A stretch of 64,000 bases of DNA from Bacteroidia bacterium (GCA_025999435.1 BNXH01000003.1:1-64000), one strand, 5' to 3'. Shown: positions 36,079 to 45,665, numbered from the stretch's first letter. Translations and numbers: made by a program. Notes: generated by a model from the letters alone, not told the origin.

Positions 36079-36086
36079 TATCTTTG
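36079..36086 (+). promoter_or_regulatory. Bacteroidetes-type -7 box (TATCTTTG) for the namZ-murQ operon
   Basis: TATCTTTG matches TAnnTTTG and lies 32 bp upstream of the first NamZ start. The -33 element is weak (ACTTAG nearby). It is the best candidate promoter for the ten-gene plus-strand operon ending in murQ. Confidence 0.6.
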
Positions 36087-36118
36087 ACTATTAAAAAACA
36101 AACCAAAGGATTCAAACC

Positions 36119-37282
36119 ATGAAAAGATTGAATATCACACTTTTATTATTTATTTTGTTCACTGTATCCCATGCGCAAAACAATATTAAGGTAGGAGCAG
36201 AATCTACGAATGAATACTATCCTCTTATCATAGGAAAACGCATAGCAGTAATGTCTAATCATACAGGCATCGTTAACAATGAGCACCTTGTGGATATGCT
36301 GGTAAGAGAAAAAATTAATGTTGTCGCAATATTCTCGCCGGAACATGGTTTCAGAGGAAATGCTGATGCAGGAGAACATGTAGGCAGTTCTGTAGACGAA
36401 AAAACAGGGGTGCCAATCCGCTCTCTCTATGATGGAAAGGAGCGTAAACCCAGTAAAGAATCTATGGATATGTTCGACATATTAATAATAGATATCCAAG
36501 ATGTAGGATTAAGATTTTATACCTATTATGTAACAATGGTCAGATTAATGGATGTTTGTGCTGAGTACGGAAAAAAAGTAGTAGTCCTTGATCGTCCCAA
36601 CCCCAACGGACATTATATTGATGGTCCAATACTAGATATGAAACATAAATCCGGTGTTGGTTGGTTACCGATTCCTATTGTACATGGCATGACACTAGGA
36701 GAATTGGCATTGATGGTAAACGGAGAGAAATGGCTGACTGATGGTAAAACATGTGACCTGACAGTTATCAAGTGCAAGAATTATACACACAAGATGTTAT
36801 ATAAATTACCGGTAGCGCCATCGCCAAACCTCCCAACTATGAAATCCATTTACTTATATCCTTCGACCTGTTTATTTGAGGCCACTCCCGTGAGTTTAGG
36901 ACGTGGAACTTCCTTTCCATTCGAAGTATACGGGCATCCCAATATGAAAGGATACGCTTTTTCTTTTACACCAAGAAGCATTTCCGGCGCTAAAAATCCA
37001 CCTCAACTAAATAAACTCTGTTATGGCGTTGATTTGAGAAATATGTCAGACGATGAAATATTTGCCAAAGGTTTTGACCTTACATATATAATAGACGCCT
37101 ATAATAATCTGAATATGGGTGATCACTTCTTCCGTTCTTTCTTTGAAAAATTAGTGGGTGTAGATTATATCCGAAAAATGATTATAGACGGGAAACCGGC
37201 TGACGAAATCAAAAAAATGTGGAAAAGCGATGTGGAAAAATTCAGACTACAACGTAAACCTTATTTGTTATACGAAGAATAA
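36119..37282 (+). CDS. namZ: exo-beta-N-acetylmuramidase NamZ-like (DUF1343, GH171), copy 1
   Basis: Exported DUF1343 protein. The family was shown with Bacillus NamZ (YbbC) to remove terminal MurNAc from the non-reducing end of peptide-free peptidoglycan chains. After a signal peptide ending at SHAQ, residues GKRIAVMSNHTG, FSPEHGFRG (E75-H76, matching the proposed catalytic region), DIQDVGLRFYTY, VVLDRPNPNG and GRGTSFPFE follow in family order. 387 aa, complete. First gene of an operon; 12 bp before the sodium symporter. The products would be free MurNAc for the kinase and MurQ encoded downstream. Confidence 0.88.
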   Translation: MKRLNITLLLFILFTVSHAQNNIKVGAESTNEYYPLIIGKRIAVMSNHTGIVNNEHLVDMLVREKINVVAIFSPEHGFRGNADAGEHVGSSVDEKTGVPIRSLYDGKERKPSKESMDMFDILIIDIQDVGLRFYTYYVTMVRLMDVCAEYGKKVVVLDRPNPNGHYIDGPILDMKHKSGVGWLPIPIVHGMTLGELALMVNGEKWLTDGKTCDLTVIKCKNYTHKMLYKLPVAPSPNLPTMKSIYLYPSTCLFEATPVSLGRGTSFPFEVYGHPNMKGYAFSFTPRSISGAKNPPQLNKLCYGVDLRNMSDDEIFAKGFDLTYIIDAYNNLNMGDHFFRSFFEKLVGVDYIRKMIIDGKPADEIKKMWKSDVEKFRLQRKPYLLYEE

Positions 37283-37294
37283 AAAATCAAAAGA

Positions 37295-38761
37295 ATGAGC
37301 CCAATACTAGTATTAATAACTATAGCGTTTTATTTTGCCATACTCTTTGCAATATCCTATATAACAGGACGCAAGGCTGACAATCAAGGGTTCTTTACCG
37401 GAAACCGTAAATCGCCATGGTACGTAGTTGCTTTTGCAATGATAGGCTCTGCCATATCGGGAGTAACCTTTGTATCAGTGCCCGGAATGGTTGCCGCCAG
37501 TGGATTTTCATACATGCAAATGGTAATGGGATTCGTTGTAGGGCAATTTATCATTGCCTTCGTGTTAGTCCCCCTTTTTTATAAAATGAACCTTACATCT
37601 ATTTATGAGTATCTGGAGAATCGTTTCGGAATTTCATCATATAAAACCGGAGCATGGTTCTTTTTTATCTCTAAGATGTTGGGAGCGGCTGTACGCCTGT
37701 TTTTGGTTTGCATTGTACTACAATTATTAGTCTTTGCTCCTCTCAAATTACCATTTATTCTTAATGTTATATTTACTGTAGGATTAGTATGGCTCTATAC
37801 ATATCGCGGAGGTGTAAAATCCCTGATATGGACAGATTCACTTAAAACATTCTGCCTAATTGTGTCCGTAGGATTATGTATTTATTACATAGCTTCTGAC
37901 CTGGGGCTAAATTTCTCCGGCATGTTATCAACTATCAGGGATAATGATTTTTCTAAAACATTCTTTTTTGACGATGTAAATGACAGGCGTTTCTTCTTCA
38001 AGCAGTTTTTGGCAGGAATTTTCACTGTAATTGCCACCACAGGGCTAGATCAAGACATGATGCAGAAGAATATGAGTTGCCGAAACTCTAAGGATTCACA
38101 AAAAAATATTGTCATTAGTGGATCAATGCAGCTGGTAATCAACTTACTGTTCCTAATGCTGGGAGTCCTTCTATACACTTATGCATCTCAGAATAACATT
38201 GCCGTACCGGAAAAGAGTGACGAGTTATTCCCATTATTGGCTACAAACGGTTATTTTCCTATTATAGTCGGCATTTTATTTATCATAGGATTAATATCCG
38301 CTGCATATGCTGCCGCCGGGTCAGCGCTCACAGCACTCACCACCTCTTTCACTGTAGATATATTGGAAAGCACTAAGAAAAAAGCAGATAACGAAGTGGC
38401 CAAAATCCGAAAAAAAGTACATGTTGGAATGGCAGTCGTTATGGGATTGGTAATCATTATTATAGACCTGCTTAACAACACATCGGTGATAGATGCTGTC
38501 TACATTCTTGCCAGTTATACATATGGTCCTATCTTGGGATTATTTGCATTCGGCATCTTTACCAAAAAGACTGTCAAAGACAAATATATACCTTTGGTAG
38601 CGATTATAGCCCCTATAATCTGTTTTATTCTGGATAAAAATTCGGTATCCTGGTTTAATGGATATAAATTTAGCTACGAAATATTAATCATAAATGCAGC
38701 TTTAACATTCGTTGGGCTACTTCTTCTTACAAATAAAAAGAAATCATCTCTAACAACATAA
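37295..38761 (+). CDS. sodium:solute symporter (SSS family)
   Basis: Inner-membrane sodium-coupled symporter with about 13 helices, 488 aa. TGRKADNQGFFTGNRKSPW after helix 1, GSAISGVTFVSVPGM in helix 2, YEYLENRFG, and TTGLDQDMMQKNMSCRNSKDSQKN between later helices are typical SSS segments. Family members carry sugars, sialic acid, amino acids or vitamins. Flanked by NamZ and the rest of a MurNAc salvage operon, it is a candidate for MurNAc, GlcNAc or a muropeptide sugar, but the DUF5009 protein and AmpG-like permease are alternative importers in the same operon. Confidence 0.88.
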   Translation: MSPILVLITIAFYFAILFAISYITGRKADNQGFFTGNRKSPWYVVAFAMIGSAISGVTFVSVPGMVAASGFSYMQMVMGFVVGQFIIAFVLVPLFYKMNLTSIYEYLENRFGISSYKTGAWFFFISKMLGAAVRLFLVCIVLQLLVFAPLKLPFILNVIFTVGLVWLYTYRGGVKSLIWTDSLKTFCLIVSVGLCIYYIASDLGLNFSGMLSTIRDNDFSKTFFFDDVNDRRFFFKQFLAGIFTVIATTGLDQDMMQKNMSCRNSKDSQKNIVISGSMQLVINLLFLMLGVLLYTYASQNNIAVPEKSDELFPLLATNGYFPIIVGILFIIGLISAAYAAAGSALTALTTSFTVDILESTKKKADNEVAKIRKKVHVGMAVVMGLVIIIIDLLNNTSVIDAVYILASYTYGPILGLFAFGIFTKKTVKDKYIPLVAIIAPIICFILDKNSVSWFNGYKFSYEILIINAALTFVGLLLLTNKKKSSLTT

Positions 38762-38774
38762 ACAAAAAATAGTA

Positions 38775-40229
38775 ATGAAAATTAATTGTTTTATTCCATT
38801 TCAAAATATAGATCAAATAAAAGCAACAATAACATCTTTACGTGAATCGTCTCTCGTAGAACAAATATTCTTGCTCGATGATAATGCAAATCAAGAAAAA
38901 ATAGAAGGATGTGAAGTTATTAACATCGATTCTTTACGTTCTACTTCAACAATAAAGAAGATAGCAGAAAAAGCCAATACTGAATACACGCTTATTTACA
39001 CAAAACCGGCTGATCTAAGGATGGGAATGTTTGCCCTTGACCGTATGCTGCAAATAGCAAAAGATTCCGGTGCGGGCCTCGTTTACGCTGATCATTACCA
39101 GGTTGCAAACGGAGAAAAAAAGAATAGTCCGGTAATTGCTTATCAAAAAGGCAGCTTACGGGATGATTTCAATTTTGGATCAGTCCTTATTTATAAGTCT
39201 ACATACCTGAAAGCAGCTGTTGCAAAAATGGAAAAAGACTATAAGTTCGCAGGAATATACGACCTTCGTTTGAAAGTCTCCCAGGAAGCCGCTCTGGTTC
39301 ATATTAATGAATACTTATACACTGAAATAGAAAATGACAACCGCAAGAGCGGTGAAAAGATATTTGACTATGTCGATCCCAAAAACCGCGATATGCAAAT
39401 AGAAATGGAAGAAGCATGTACCGATCACCTGAAAAAGATCGATGGGTATTTAGCTCCTAATTTCAAAGAAATAAATTTCAGTGAAACAGGATTTGAATAT
39501 GAGGCTTCGGTCATCATCCCTGTTCGCAATCGCATCCGTACAATCGCCGATGCCATTCAATCTGTATTAAGCCAGAAAACAAACTTTAAGTTCAACCTGA
39601 TAGTTGTAGACAATTATTCTACCGACGGCACAACTGAAGCTATAGATAAATTTGCAGATGAACGCCTCATACACCTTATTCCGGACAATCAAGAATTGGG
39701 AATAGGTGGTTGCTGGAATGCCGGGGTGCATCATCCGAAATGTGGAAAGTTTGCTATTCAACTGGATAGTGATGATGTATATTCTGACGAAAACACATTA
39801 CAAAAAATAGTAGATGCCTTTTATCAACAAAATTGTGCTATGGTAGTCGGTACTTATATGCTGACCGACTTCGACATGAAGATGATACCTCCGGGCATTA
39901 TAGACCATAAAGAGTGGACACCGGATAATGGACGTAACAATGCTCTTCGCATTAATGGATTAGGAGCTCCTCGTGCATTCTACACTCCGGTACTAAGAGA
40001 TATTAAAGTTCCGAATACCAGCTACGGGGAAGATTATGCCCTGGGCTTGAATTTTTCACGTGAATATCAGATAGGACGTATATACGATGTACTATACCTA
40101 TGCCGTCGATGGGACGACAACTCAGACGCTTCACTGGATATAGTAAAAATGAATGCACATAATACATATAAAGACAGAATCCGTACTTGGGAATTAGAAG
40201 CTCGTATTGCTCTGAACAAGGGTAATTGA
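38775..40229 (+). CDS. double-domain family 2 glycosyltransferase
   Basis: Cytoplasmic protein of 484 aa with two GT-A-like halves. The N-terminal half (about 1-225) is degenerate (FIPFQNIDQIKATITSLRESS, VYADHYQV); the C-terminal half (from about 240) has the full pattern VIIPVRNRIRTIADAIQSVL, VVDNYSTDGT, GIGGCWNAGV and the metal-binding QLDSDDVY. No signal peptide or membrane anchor. It lies inside the NamZ-MurQ operon, directly before the DUF4922 and SpoIID-like genes. Why a salvage operon needs a glycosyltransferase is unclear; donor and acceptor unknown. Confidence 0.83.
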   Translation: MKINCFIPFQNIDQIKATITSLRESSLVEQIFLLDDNANQEKIEGCEVINIDSLRSTSTIKKIAEKANTEYTLIYTKPADLRMGMFALDRMLQIAKDSGAGLVYADHYQVANGEKKNSPVIAYQKGSLRDDFNFGSVLIYKSTYLKAAVAKMEKDYKFAGIYDLRLKVSQEAALVHINEYLYTEIENDNRKSGEKIFDYVDPKNRDMQIEMEEACTDHLKKIDGYLAPNFKEINFSETGFEYEASVIIPVRNRIRTIADAIQSVLSQKTNFKFNLIVVDNYSTDGTTEAIDKFADERLIHLIPDNQELGIGGCWNAGVHHPKCGKFAIQLDSDDVYSDENTLQKIVDAFYQQNCAMVVGTYMLTDFDMKMIPPGIIDHKEWTPDNGRNNALRINGLGAPRAFYTPVLRDIKVPNTSYGEDYALGLNFSREYQIGRIYDVLYLCRRWDDNSDASLDIVKMNAHNTYKDRIRTWELEARIALNKGN

Positions 40230-40242
40230 TTATCAATCTTTT

Positions 40243-40276
40243 CAGGGTGTAATAATAAGCAAAACATTACACCCTG
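40243..40276 (+). other. intra-operon hairpin
   Basis: CAGGGTGTAAT (40243-40253) and its exact complement ATTACACCCTG (40266-40276) form an 11-bp stem with a 12-base loop in the 62-bp gap between the glycosyltransferase and DUF4922 genes. Without a T-tract it is more likely an RNA stability or processing element than a terminator. Confidence 0.5.
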
Positions 40277-40291
40277 TATAAATAAACAAAC

Positions 40292-41224
40292 ATGAGTTTA
40301 ACCTCAAAACAAGCTAAAGAATTACTTCATTCACAATTAGATGAATGGATATTGGCTAAGACAAATTTCGACGCTTTGAAGAGTGTGGAAACGAAAGAAT
40401 TTGACTTTTCTGATTTTGCTATCAGAATACAATTCAATCCTGCCCGTATCCAATCGTCAGCAGCCAAGATAGATGCTAAATCAATCCGGGAACGGAAATG
40501 TTTTCTATGTCCGGATAATTTACCGATAGAACAAAAAGGGATTCCATATGGCGAATATCAGGTACTGGTCAATCCCTACCCTATTTTTCCTGAACACTTT
40601 ACAATTCCCACATACAAGCATACGGATCAACTTATAGCCGGCATTTACGGAGATATGCTCGATCTGGCAAAAGATATGGAAGAATATACCATTTTTTACA
40701 ATGGACCTAAATGTGGAGCTTCGGCTCCTGACCATGCTCATTTTCAGGCAGGTAACAAAGGTTTTCTGCCATTAGAGAAAGAGATAAAAAGCATAACAAA
40801 AGAAACGGTTTTAAAGTCTGATAAATTAATACTTTATGCCATCAGGCAATATATGCGAAATTGTTTTCTTTTGGAAACAAAAGATAAAGATGCTGCAATA
40901 ACCGTATTCAATAAACTATACGGATTTTTGGAGCTCAAAGAGGATGACAAAGAGCCTATGACGAACATACTGACATGGTATGAAAACGGAACATGGTACA
41001 GTGTTGTTTTTCCACGCGAAAAACATCGTCCGTACTGCTTCTTTGCCGAAGGAGACGATAATTTACTGATAAGCCCTGCCTCCGTAGATCTCGGAGGAGT
41101 GTTTATTACTCCTTTGGAAAAGGACTTCAAAAAAATAAGAGAAAAAGATGTTAAAGATATTCTAAAAGAGATTTGCATCAGTGATGAAAAAATGCAACTC
41201 GTCATTGACAAATTAAAAATGTAA
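40292..41224 (+). CDS. DUF4922 HIT-like protein (putative nucleotidyl phosphorylase/transferase)
   Basis: DUF4922 protein, 310 aa, cytoplasmic. A cysteine pair in RKCFLCPDNLP (about 70-80), the substrate-loop-like VNPYPIFPEHFTIP, and the histidine motif APDHAHFQAG (H-x-H) place it near the HIT/GalT/GDP-L-galactose phosphorylase fold, whose members transfer or phosphorolyse nucleotidyl groups. Function of the family is not established. Its stop shares one base with the start of the SpoIID-like gene, so the two are tightly coupled. A role in activating or recycling a nucleotide sugar for the neighbouring glycosyltransferase is a guess. Confidence 0.8.
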   Translation: MSLTSKQAKELLHSQLDEWILAKTNFDALKSVETKEFDFSDFAIRIQFNPARIQSSAAKIDAKSIRERKCFLCPDNLPIEQKGIPYGEYQVLVNPYPIFPEHFTIPTYKHTDQLIAGIYGDMLDLAKDMEEYTIFYNGPKCGASAPDHAHFQAGNKGFLPLEKEIKSITKETVLKSDKLILYAIRQYMRNCFLLETKDKDAAITVFNKLYGFLELKEDDKEPMTNILTWYENGTWYSVVFPREKHRPYCFFAEGDDNLLISPASVDLGGVFITPLEKDFKKIREKDVKDILKEICISDEKMQLVIDKLKM

Positions 41225-42525
41225 TGAAAATGGAACCGAAAGTAAGCGTCGGAATTTTGTGGAACGAAAAGATATCTTTTACCTTGAATGCAGATTATTT
41301 GTGCCAAGGAGAAATAGTATCTTCCGAAAACAGTGCACAATTGAAGGATAATCAAATTCTATGGAATGGGCTATTGTATAAAGAATTACTCTTCGAACCA
41401 CAAAATGATGACGCCTGCTTTACTCTGAAGGATGTCGTTATCGGTATTAATTTCCACTGGGAACGAAAAGAAGACCAACAGTTTCAAGGGGCATTGAAAC
41501 TAATCGTGGAAAATAATATGATAACTGCTATTAATCTTATTAAAGTAGAAAACTATCTCACTAGTGTTATCTCATCAGAAATGAGTGCCACAGCATCTCT
41601 TGAGTTGCTGAAAGCTCATGCTGTTATATCGCGTAGTTGGTTGTTGGCTCAGATAGAAAAGAATAAAGAAATCGTAGCCAAAAATGAAAATTATTCGACA
41701 TTTACAGAAACAGAGAATGAGATAATTCGTTGGTATGATCGTGAGGACCACACGAATTATGATGTGTGTGCTGACGATCATTGCCAGCGCTATCAGGGAA
41801 TTACACGCGCTTCGGCAAATATCGGCATCGTAAAGCAGGCTATTGCGGAAACCCGCGGGCAAGTATTAATGTCAGAAAACAAGATATGCGATGCCCGGTT
41901 TTCGAAATGCTGCGGAGGTGTTTTCGAAGAATTCCAAAACTGTTGGGAAGACACAAAATTCCCTTATCTGGTAAAGCGTAGAGACAGTGAATCTCCGCTG
42001 GATATACCTGATTTGACACAAGAGAGTGAGTCTGTAAAATGGATACAAACCAATCCGCCTGCCTATTGTAATACACAGGATAAAAAAATTCTGGGACAAG
42101 TACTGAATAATTACGATCAGGAGACCGTTAATTTTTATCGCTGGCAAATCAGTTATTCTCAGGAAGAACTGTCAGAACTGGTGAAAAAACGTTCCGGGAT
42201 CGATTTCGGGCTTATTCAAGACCTGATACCTATACAAAGAGGTACATCCGGACGGCTTGTAAAATTAAAATTTGTAGGAAGCAAGAAAACACTAATTATA
42301 GGAAAAGAACTGGAAATACGCCGTATTTTATCCACTTCCCACCTCTATAGTTCTGCTTTTATTGTTGACAAAAAAGACAATACTTTTATCCTGTCAGGAG
42401 CCGGCTGGGGACATGGAGTCGGACTTTGCCAGATAGGAGCAGCCGTTATGGGAGAGAAAGGATACAAATACGACACAATCTTATTGCATTACTATATAGA
42501 TGCAACTATAAACGAACTATATTAA
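41224..42525 (+). CDS. SpoIID/LytB domain protein without signal peptide
   Basis: 433-aa SpoIID-family protein. SpoIID is a lytic transglycosylase that cuts glycan strands already stripped of peptides. The catalytic glutamate region VENYLTSVISSEMSATASLE (E119) is intact, as are LKAHAVISRSWLL, the CADDHCQRYQG segment, FSKCCGGVFEE and the terminal GAGWGHGVGLCQIGA. The N-terminus (MKMEPKVSVGILWNEKI) has neither a signal peptide nor a membrane anchor, so it appears cytoplasmic unless exported in another way. It overlaps the DUF4922 stop by one base. Acting on internalized glycan fragments would explain both the location and the company of AmpG downstream. Confidence 0.85.
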   Translation: MKMEPKVSVGILWNEKISFTLNADYLCQGEIVSSENSAQLKDNQILWNGLLYKELLFEPQNDDACFTLKDVVIGINFHWERKEDQQFQGALKLIVENNMITAINLIKVENYLTSVISSEMSATASLELLKAHAVISRSWLLAQIEKNKEIVAKNENYSTFTETENEIIRWYDREDHTNYDVCADDHCQRYQGITRASANIGIVKQAIAETRGQVLMSENKICDARFSKCCGGVFEEFQNCWEDTKFPYLVKRRDSESPLDIPDLTQESESVKWIQTNPPAYCNTQDKKILGQVLNNYDQETVNFYRWQISYSQEELSELVKKRSGIDFGLIQDLIPIQRGTSGRLVKLKFVGSKKTLIIGKELEIRRILSTSHLYSSAFIVDKKDNTFILSGAGWGHGVGLCQIGAAVMGEKGYKYDTILLHYYIDATINELY

Positions 42526-42540
42526 GTAAATATAAAGAAT

Positions 42541-44403
42541 ATGAAAGGAAATAAAAGATCGCCTTGGGCGTGGATTCCTACTCTATATTTGGCAGAGGGA
42601 TTACCCTATGTCGCTGTAATGACCATTTCGGTGATTATGTACAAGCGTATGGGTATTTCCAATACAGATATAGCTCTATATACCAGCTGGTTATACTTAC
42701 CCTGGGTAATTAAACCATTCTGGAGTCCGTTTGTGGATCTGCTAAAAACAAAACGTTGGTGGATAGTAACCATGCAATTACTTATTGGAGCCGGATTTGC
42801 AGGCATTGCATTTACAATTCCCCTACCCTTCTTTTTTCAGGCTACACTGGCTTTCTTCTGGCTATTGGCATTCAGCTCGGCAACACACGACATAGCCGCC
42901 GATGGATTCTATATGCTGGGACTCGACACCAACCAGCAGGCTATGTATGTAGGCATTAGAAGTACCTTCTACAGAGTAGCTACGATTATGGGACAAGGTA
43001 TCCTTATCATCCTTGCAGGATTTCTGGAAAGTACATCAGGTAGTGAGCCTGTAAAAATAAGTATTGATGCTTCGCCGCAATACACTCAATCTACACTGTA
43101 TATACCCCAACTACAGGACACAGCTCCTCAAGATGGAAATATACGATTTATTGTAGACAGGGATGTCGTACAAATTGGAACACACGGCGTAAACAAAGAC
43201 AGCCTACAACTCTTTATTAAAGAAATAAATACTTTAAATCATGATAACGGGTTCAGTACCAAAGAGATCGTTGATACAACAAAGAAAGTAAGTTGGTGGA
43301 CATCTAGCGTATCAAAACCCTTAGGAACATGGATTAAAGGCAATTTTGGTGAAAAACGCTATGTAGAGAAATCCGGACACACTGGCAACGTGGCTGTAGT
43401 AGCAGTCAGGCTGTCAAAGCAGCCTGAAGATGGTAAAGAAATGGTGTTGAATACAACAATGAATCATGGTGATCAAAGCATTTCGCTCCTTATAGGTGAA
43501 CGATTAACTTTTAACAATGCAAACTGGAATAAACCGGCTTATATCGTATTTCAGATTGATCCGAAACTTACAACTGCCAGTTCTGCTGATTATAAAGGCT
43601 TATCGGGAAATATTCCTTTCGCTTGGTCTATTACATTTTTTGTACTGGCCGGATGGTTTATATTCTTTAGTTTCTACCACAGGGTAGCGCTACCTAAACC
43701 CGATTCGGATAAGACACATACACATGTGACTGCAAAATCCATATTGAAAGAGTTCCTTACCACATGGTATACTTTTTTCACAAAGCCGCAAGTTGGAGCA
43801 GCCCTATTCTTTATGCTCACATTCCGTTTTTCAGAAGCTCAATTACTGAAACTCATCAATCCGTTTTTACTGGACTCAAGAGAAATAGGTGGTTTAGGGC
43901 TTACGACCGGTGAAGTAGGGCTTGTTTATGGAACTATCGGAATTATTGGTTTAACATCAGGCGGAATTATCGGCGGTCTCGTTGCTGCTAAAGGAGGTTT
44001 GAGAAAATGGTTATGGCCAATGACTTTGAGTATGTTATTAACAATAGCGACATTCCTATACTTGAGTTTTACACAGACAGACAGCCTGATCATTATCAAT
44101 ATCTGTGTATTTATCGAGCAATTCGGCTATGGATTCGGATTTACGGCATATATGCTATTTATGATATACTTCTCCGAAGGTCAGCATAAAACAGCCCATT
44201 ATGCATTCTGCACCGGATTAATGGCTCTGGGGATGATGATACCGGGTATGTTTGCCGGATGGTTACAAGAACTATTAGGTTACAATCATTTCTTTATATG
44301 GGTAATGATCTGTTCTATAATTCCTATCATAGCCGTCTCTTTGCTTAAAATAGATCCTAACTATGGAAAACCCAAAGCAAAAGAAGAGGGGAATAATAAT
44401 TAA
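42541..44403 (+). CDS. AmpG-like MFS permease with large periplasmic insertion
   Basis: Inner-membrane MFS protein of the AmpG type, which imports GlcNAc-anhydroMurNAc (peptides). Helix 1 LYLAEGLPYVAVMTISV, PWVIKPFWSPFVDLLKTKRWW, ATHDIAADGFY and helix 5 around GIRSTFYRVATIMGQG are AmpG-like. At 620 aa it is much longer than E. coli AmpG (491) although it appears to have no extra helices: residues about 163-357, between helices 5 and 6, form a hydrophilic, beta-rich stretch that should face the periplasm. The insert resembles no domain I can name. It follows SpoIID and precedes the second NamZ gene by 6 bp. Confidence 0.85.
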   Translation: MKGNKRSPWAWIPTLYLAEGLPYVAVMTISVIMYKRMGISNTDIALYTSWLYLPWVIKPFWSPFVDLLKTKRWWIVTMQLLIGAGFAGIAFTIPLPFFFQATLAFFWLLAFSSATHDIAADGFYMLGLDTNQQAMYVGIRSTFYRVATIMGQGILIILAGFLESTSGSEPVKISIDASPQYTQSTLYIPQLQDTAPQDGNIRFIVDRDVVQIGTHGVNKDSLQLFIKEINTLNHDNGFSTKEIVDTTKKVSWWTSSVSKPLGTWIKGNFGEKRYVEKSGHTGNVAVVAVRLSKQPEDGKEMVLNTTMNHGDQSISLLIGERLTFNNANWNKPAYIVFQIDPKLTTASSADYKGLSGNIPFAWSITFFVLAGWFIFFSFYHRVALPKPDSDKTHTHVTAKSILKEFLTTWYTFFTKPQVGAALFFMLTFRFSEAQLLKLINPFLLDSREIGGLGLTTGEVGLVYGTIGIIGLTSGGIIGGLVAAKGGLRKWLWPMTLSMLLTIATFLYLSFTQTDSLIIINICVFIEQFGYGFGFTAYMLFMIYFSEGQHKTAHYAFCTGLMALGMMIPGMFAGWLQELLGYNHFFIWVMICSIIPIIAVSLLKIDPNYGKPKAKEEGNNN

Positions 44404-44409
44404 ACTATC

Positions 44410-45645
44410 ATGAAAAAAATATCGATTATATTATTTACACTATGCTTTTTATCTGTCACGGCATTTGCCCAAAAGATTAAGGTAAAAACGGGTATTGAAA
44501 TATTAAAAGAGCAAAACTTTAAAGTATTGGAAGGTAAACGAGTAGGACTTATCACCAATCCTACGGGAGTGGATAACAAGATGAAATCTACTATCGATAT
44601 TCTGAGTGAAGCTCCAAATGTAAAACTCGTTGCGTTATTCGCTCCTGAGCATGGCGTTCGCGGAGACGCTCACGCAGGAGATCATGTTGACAATGTAACC
44701 GATCCTAAGACCGGAGTTCCTGTATATTCTATTTATGGAAAAACAAGAATCCCTACCCCTGAAATGCTTAAAGGTATAGATGTTTTGGTATATGACATTC
44801 AGGATATAGGATGCCGCTCTTTCACTTATATAAGCACAATGGGACTGGCTATGCAAGCCGCTGCTGAAAACAATATAGAATTTATTGTTCTCGACAGGCC
44901 AAACCCTCTTGGAGGATTAAAGGTTGAAGGTGGCTTAGTTGACGATAAATTTATTTCCTTTGTTAGTCAGTTCAAGATTCCATATGTCTACGGACTTACA
45001 TGTGGAGAATTAGCTTTATTGCTTAACGGAGAGAAAATGCTTAAACAAGAATGTAAACTACATGTGGTGAGGATGAAAGGTTGGAAACGTAAAATGTCGT
45101 ACGAACAAACAGGTCTTCAATGGATACCATCATCGCCACATATACCACAACCTATATCGGCTGTGTTCTATCCGGTATCTGGTATTTTAGGTGAATTGGG
45201 TTACATGTCCATTGGCGTAGGCTATACTATTCCATTTCAAATGTTTGCCGCTGAATGGGTAAACGCGGAGGAATTAGCTGACAACATGAATCGGCTAAAT
45301 TTGCCGGGCATTCATTTCAGACCTTTACATATAAGACCTTTCTATTCTGTTGGACAAGGACAGCAACTACAAGGTGTGCAGGTGCATATTATGGATTATG
45401 AGAAGGCCAGACTGTCGGAAATACAATTTTATCTGATGCAAGAAATAGCAAAACTATATCCGGACAAAGCGATCTTTGATAATGCCAATGACAAGCGGTT
45501 CCGTATGTTCGATCAAGTATCCGGAAGTGATTTTGTTCGTCTGGCATTTGTTAAAAATAATAATTTTGACGATATTAAAGACTTTTGGTACAAAGAAGTA
45601 GAACCATTCAAGAAAACATCAAAAAAGTATTATTTATATAAATAA
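44410..45645 (+). CDS. namZ: exo-beta-N-acetylmuramidase NamZ-like (DUF1343, GH171), copy 2
   Basis: Second DUF1343 protein, 411 aa, with signal peptide ending at AFAQ. The family signature FAPEHGVRGDAHAGDHV (E80-H81), GKRVGLITNPTG, DIQDIGCRSFTYISTM and VLDRPNPLGG are all intact. It is diverged from copy 1 (36119-37282), for example GELGYMSIGVGYTIPFQ where copy 1 has GRGTSFPFE, so the two may differ in chain length or end-group preference. It sits between the AmpG-like permease and the murTKQ-like trio, supporting release of MurNAc in the periplasm. Confidence 0.88.
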   Translation: MKKISIILFTLCFLSVTAFAQKIKVKTGIEILKEQNFKVLEGKRVGLITNPTGVDNKMKSTIDILSEAPNVKLVALFAPEHGVRGDAHAGDHVDNVTDPKTGVPVYSIYGKTRIPTPEMLKGIDVLVYDIQDIGCRSFTYISTMGLAMQAAAENNIEFIVLDRPNPLGGLKVEGGLVDDKFISFVSQFKIPYVYGLTCGELALLLNGEKMLKQECKLHVVRMKGWKRKMSYEQTGLQWIPSSPHIPQPISAVFYPVSGILGELGYMSIGVGYTIPFQMFAAEWVNAEELADNMNRLNLPGIHFRPLHIRPFYSVGQGQQLQGVQVHIMDYEKARLSEIQFYLMQEIAKLYPDKAIFDNANDKRFRMFDQVSGSDFVRLAFVKNNNFDDIKDFWYKEVEPFKKTSKKYYLYK

Positions 45646-45665
45646 GTCAACTAAAAGGACACACA

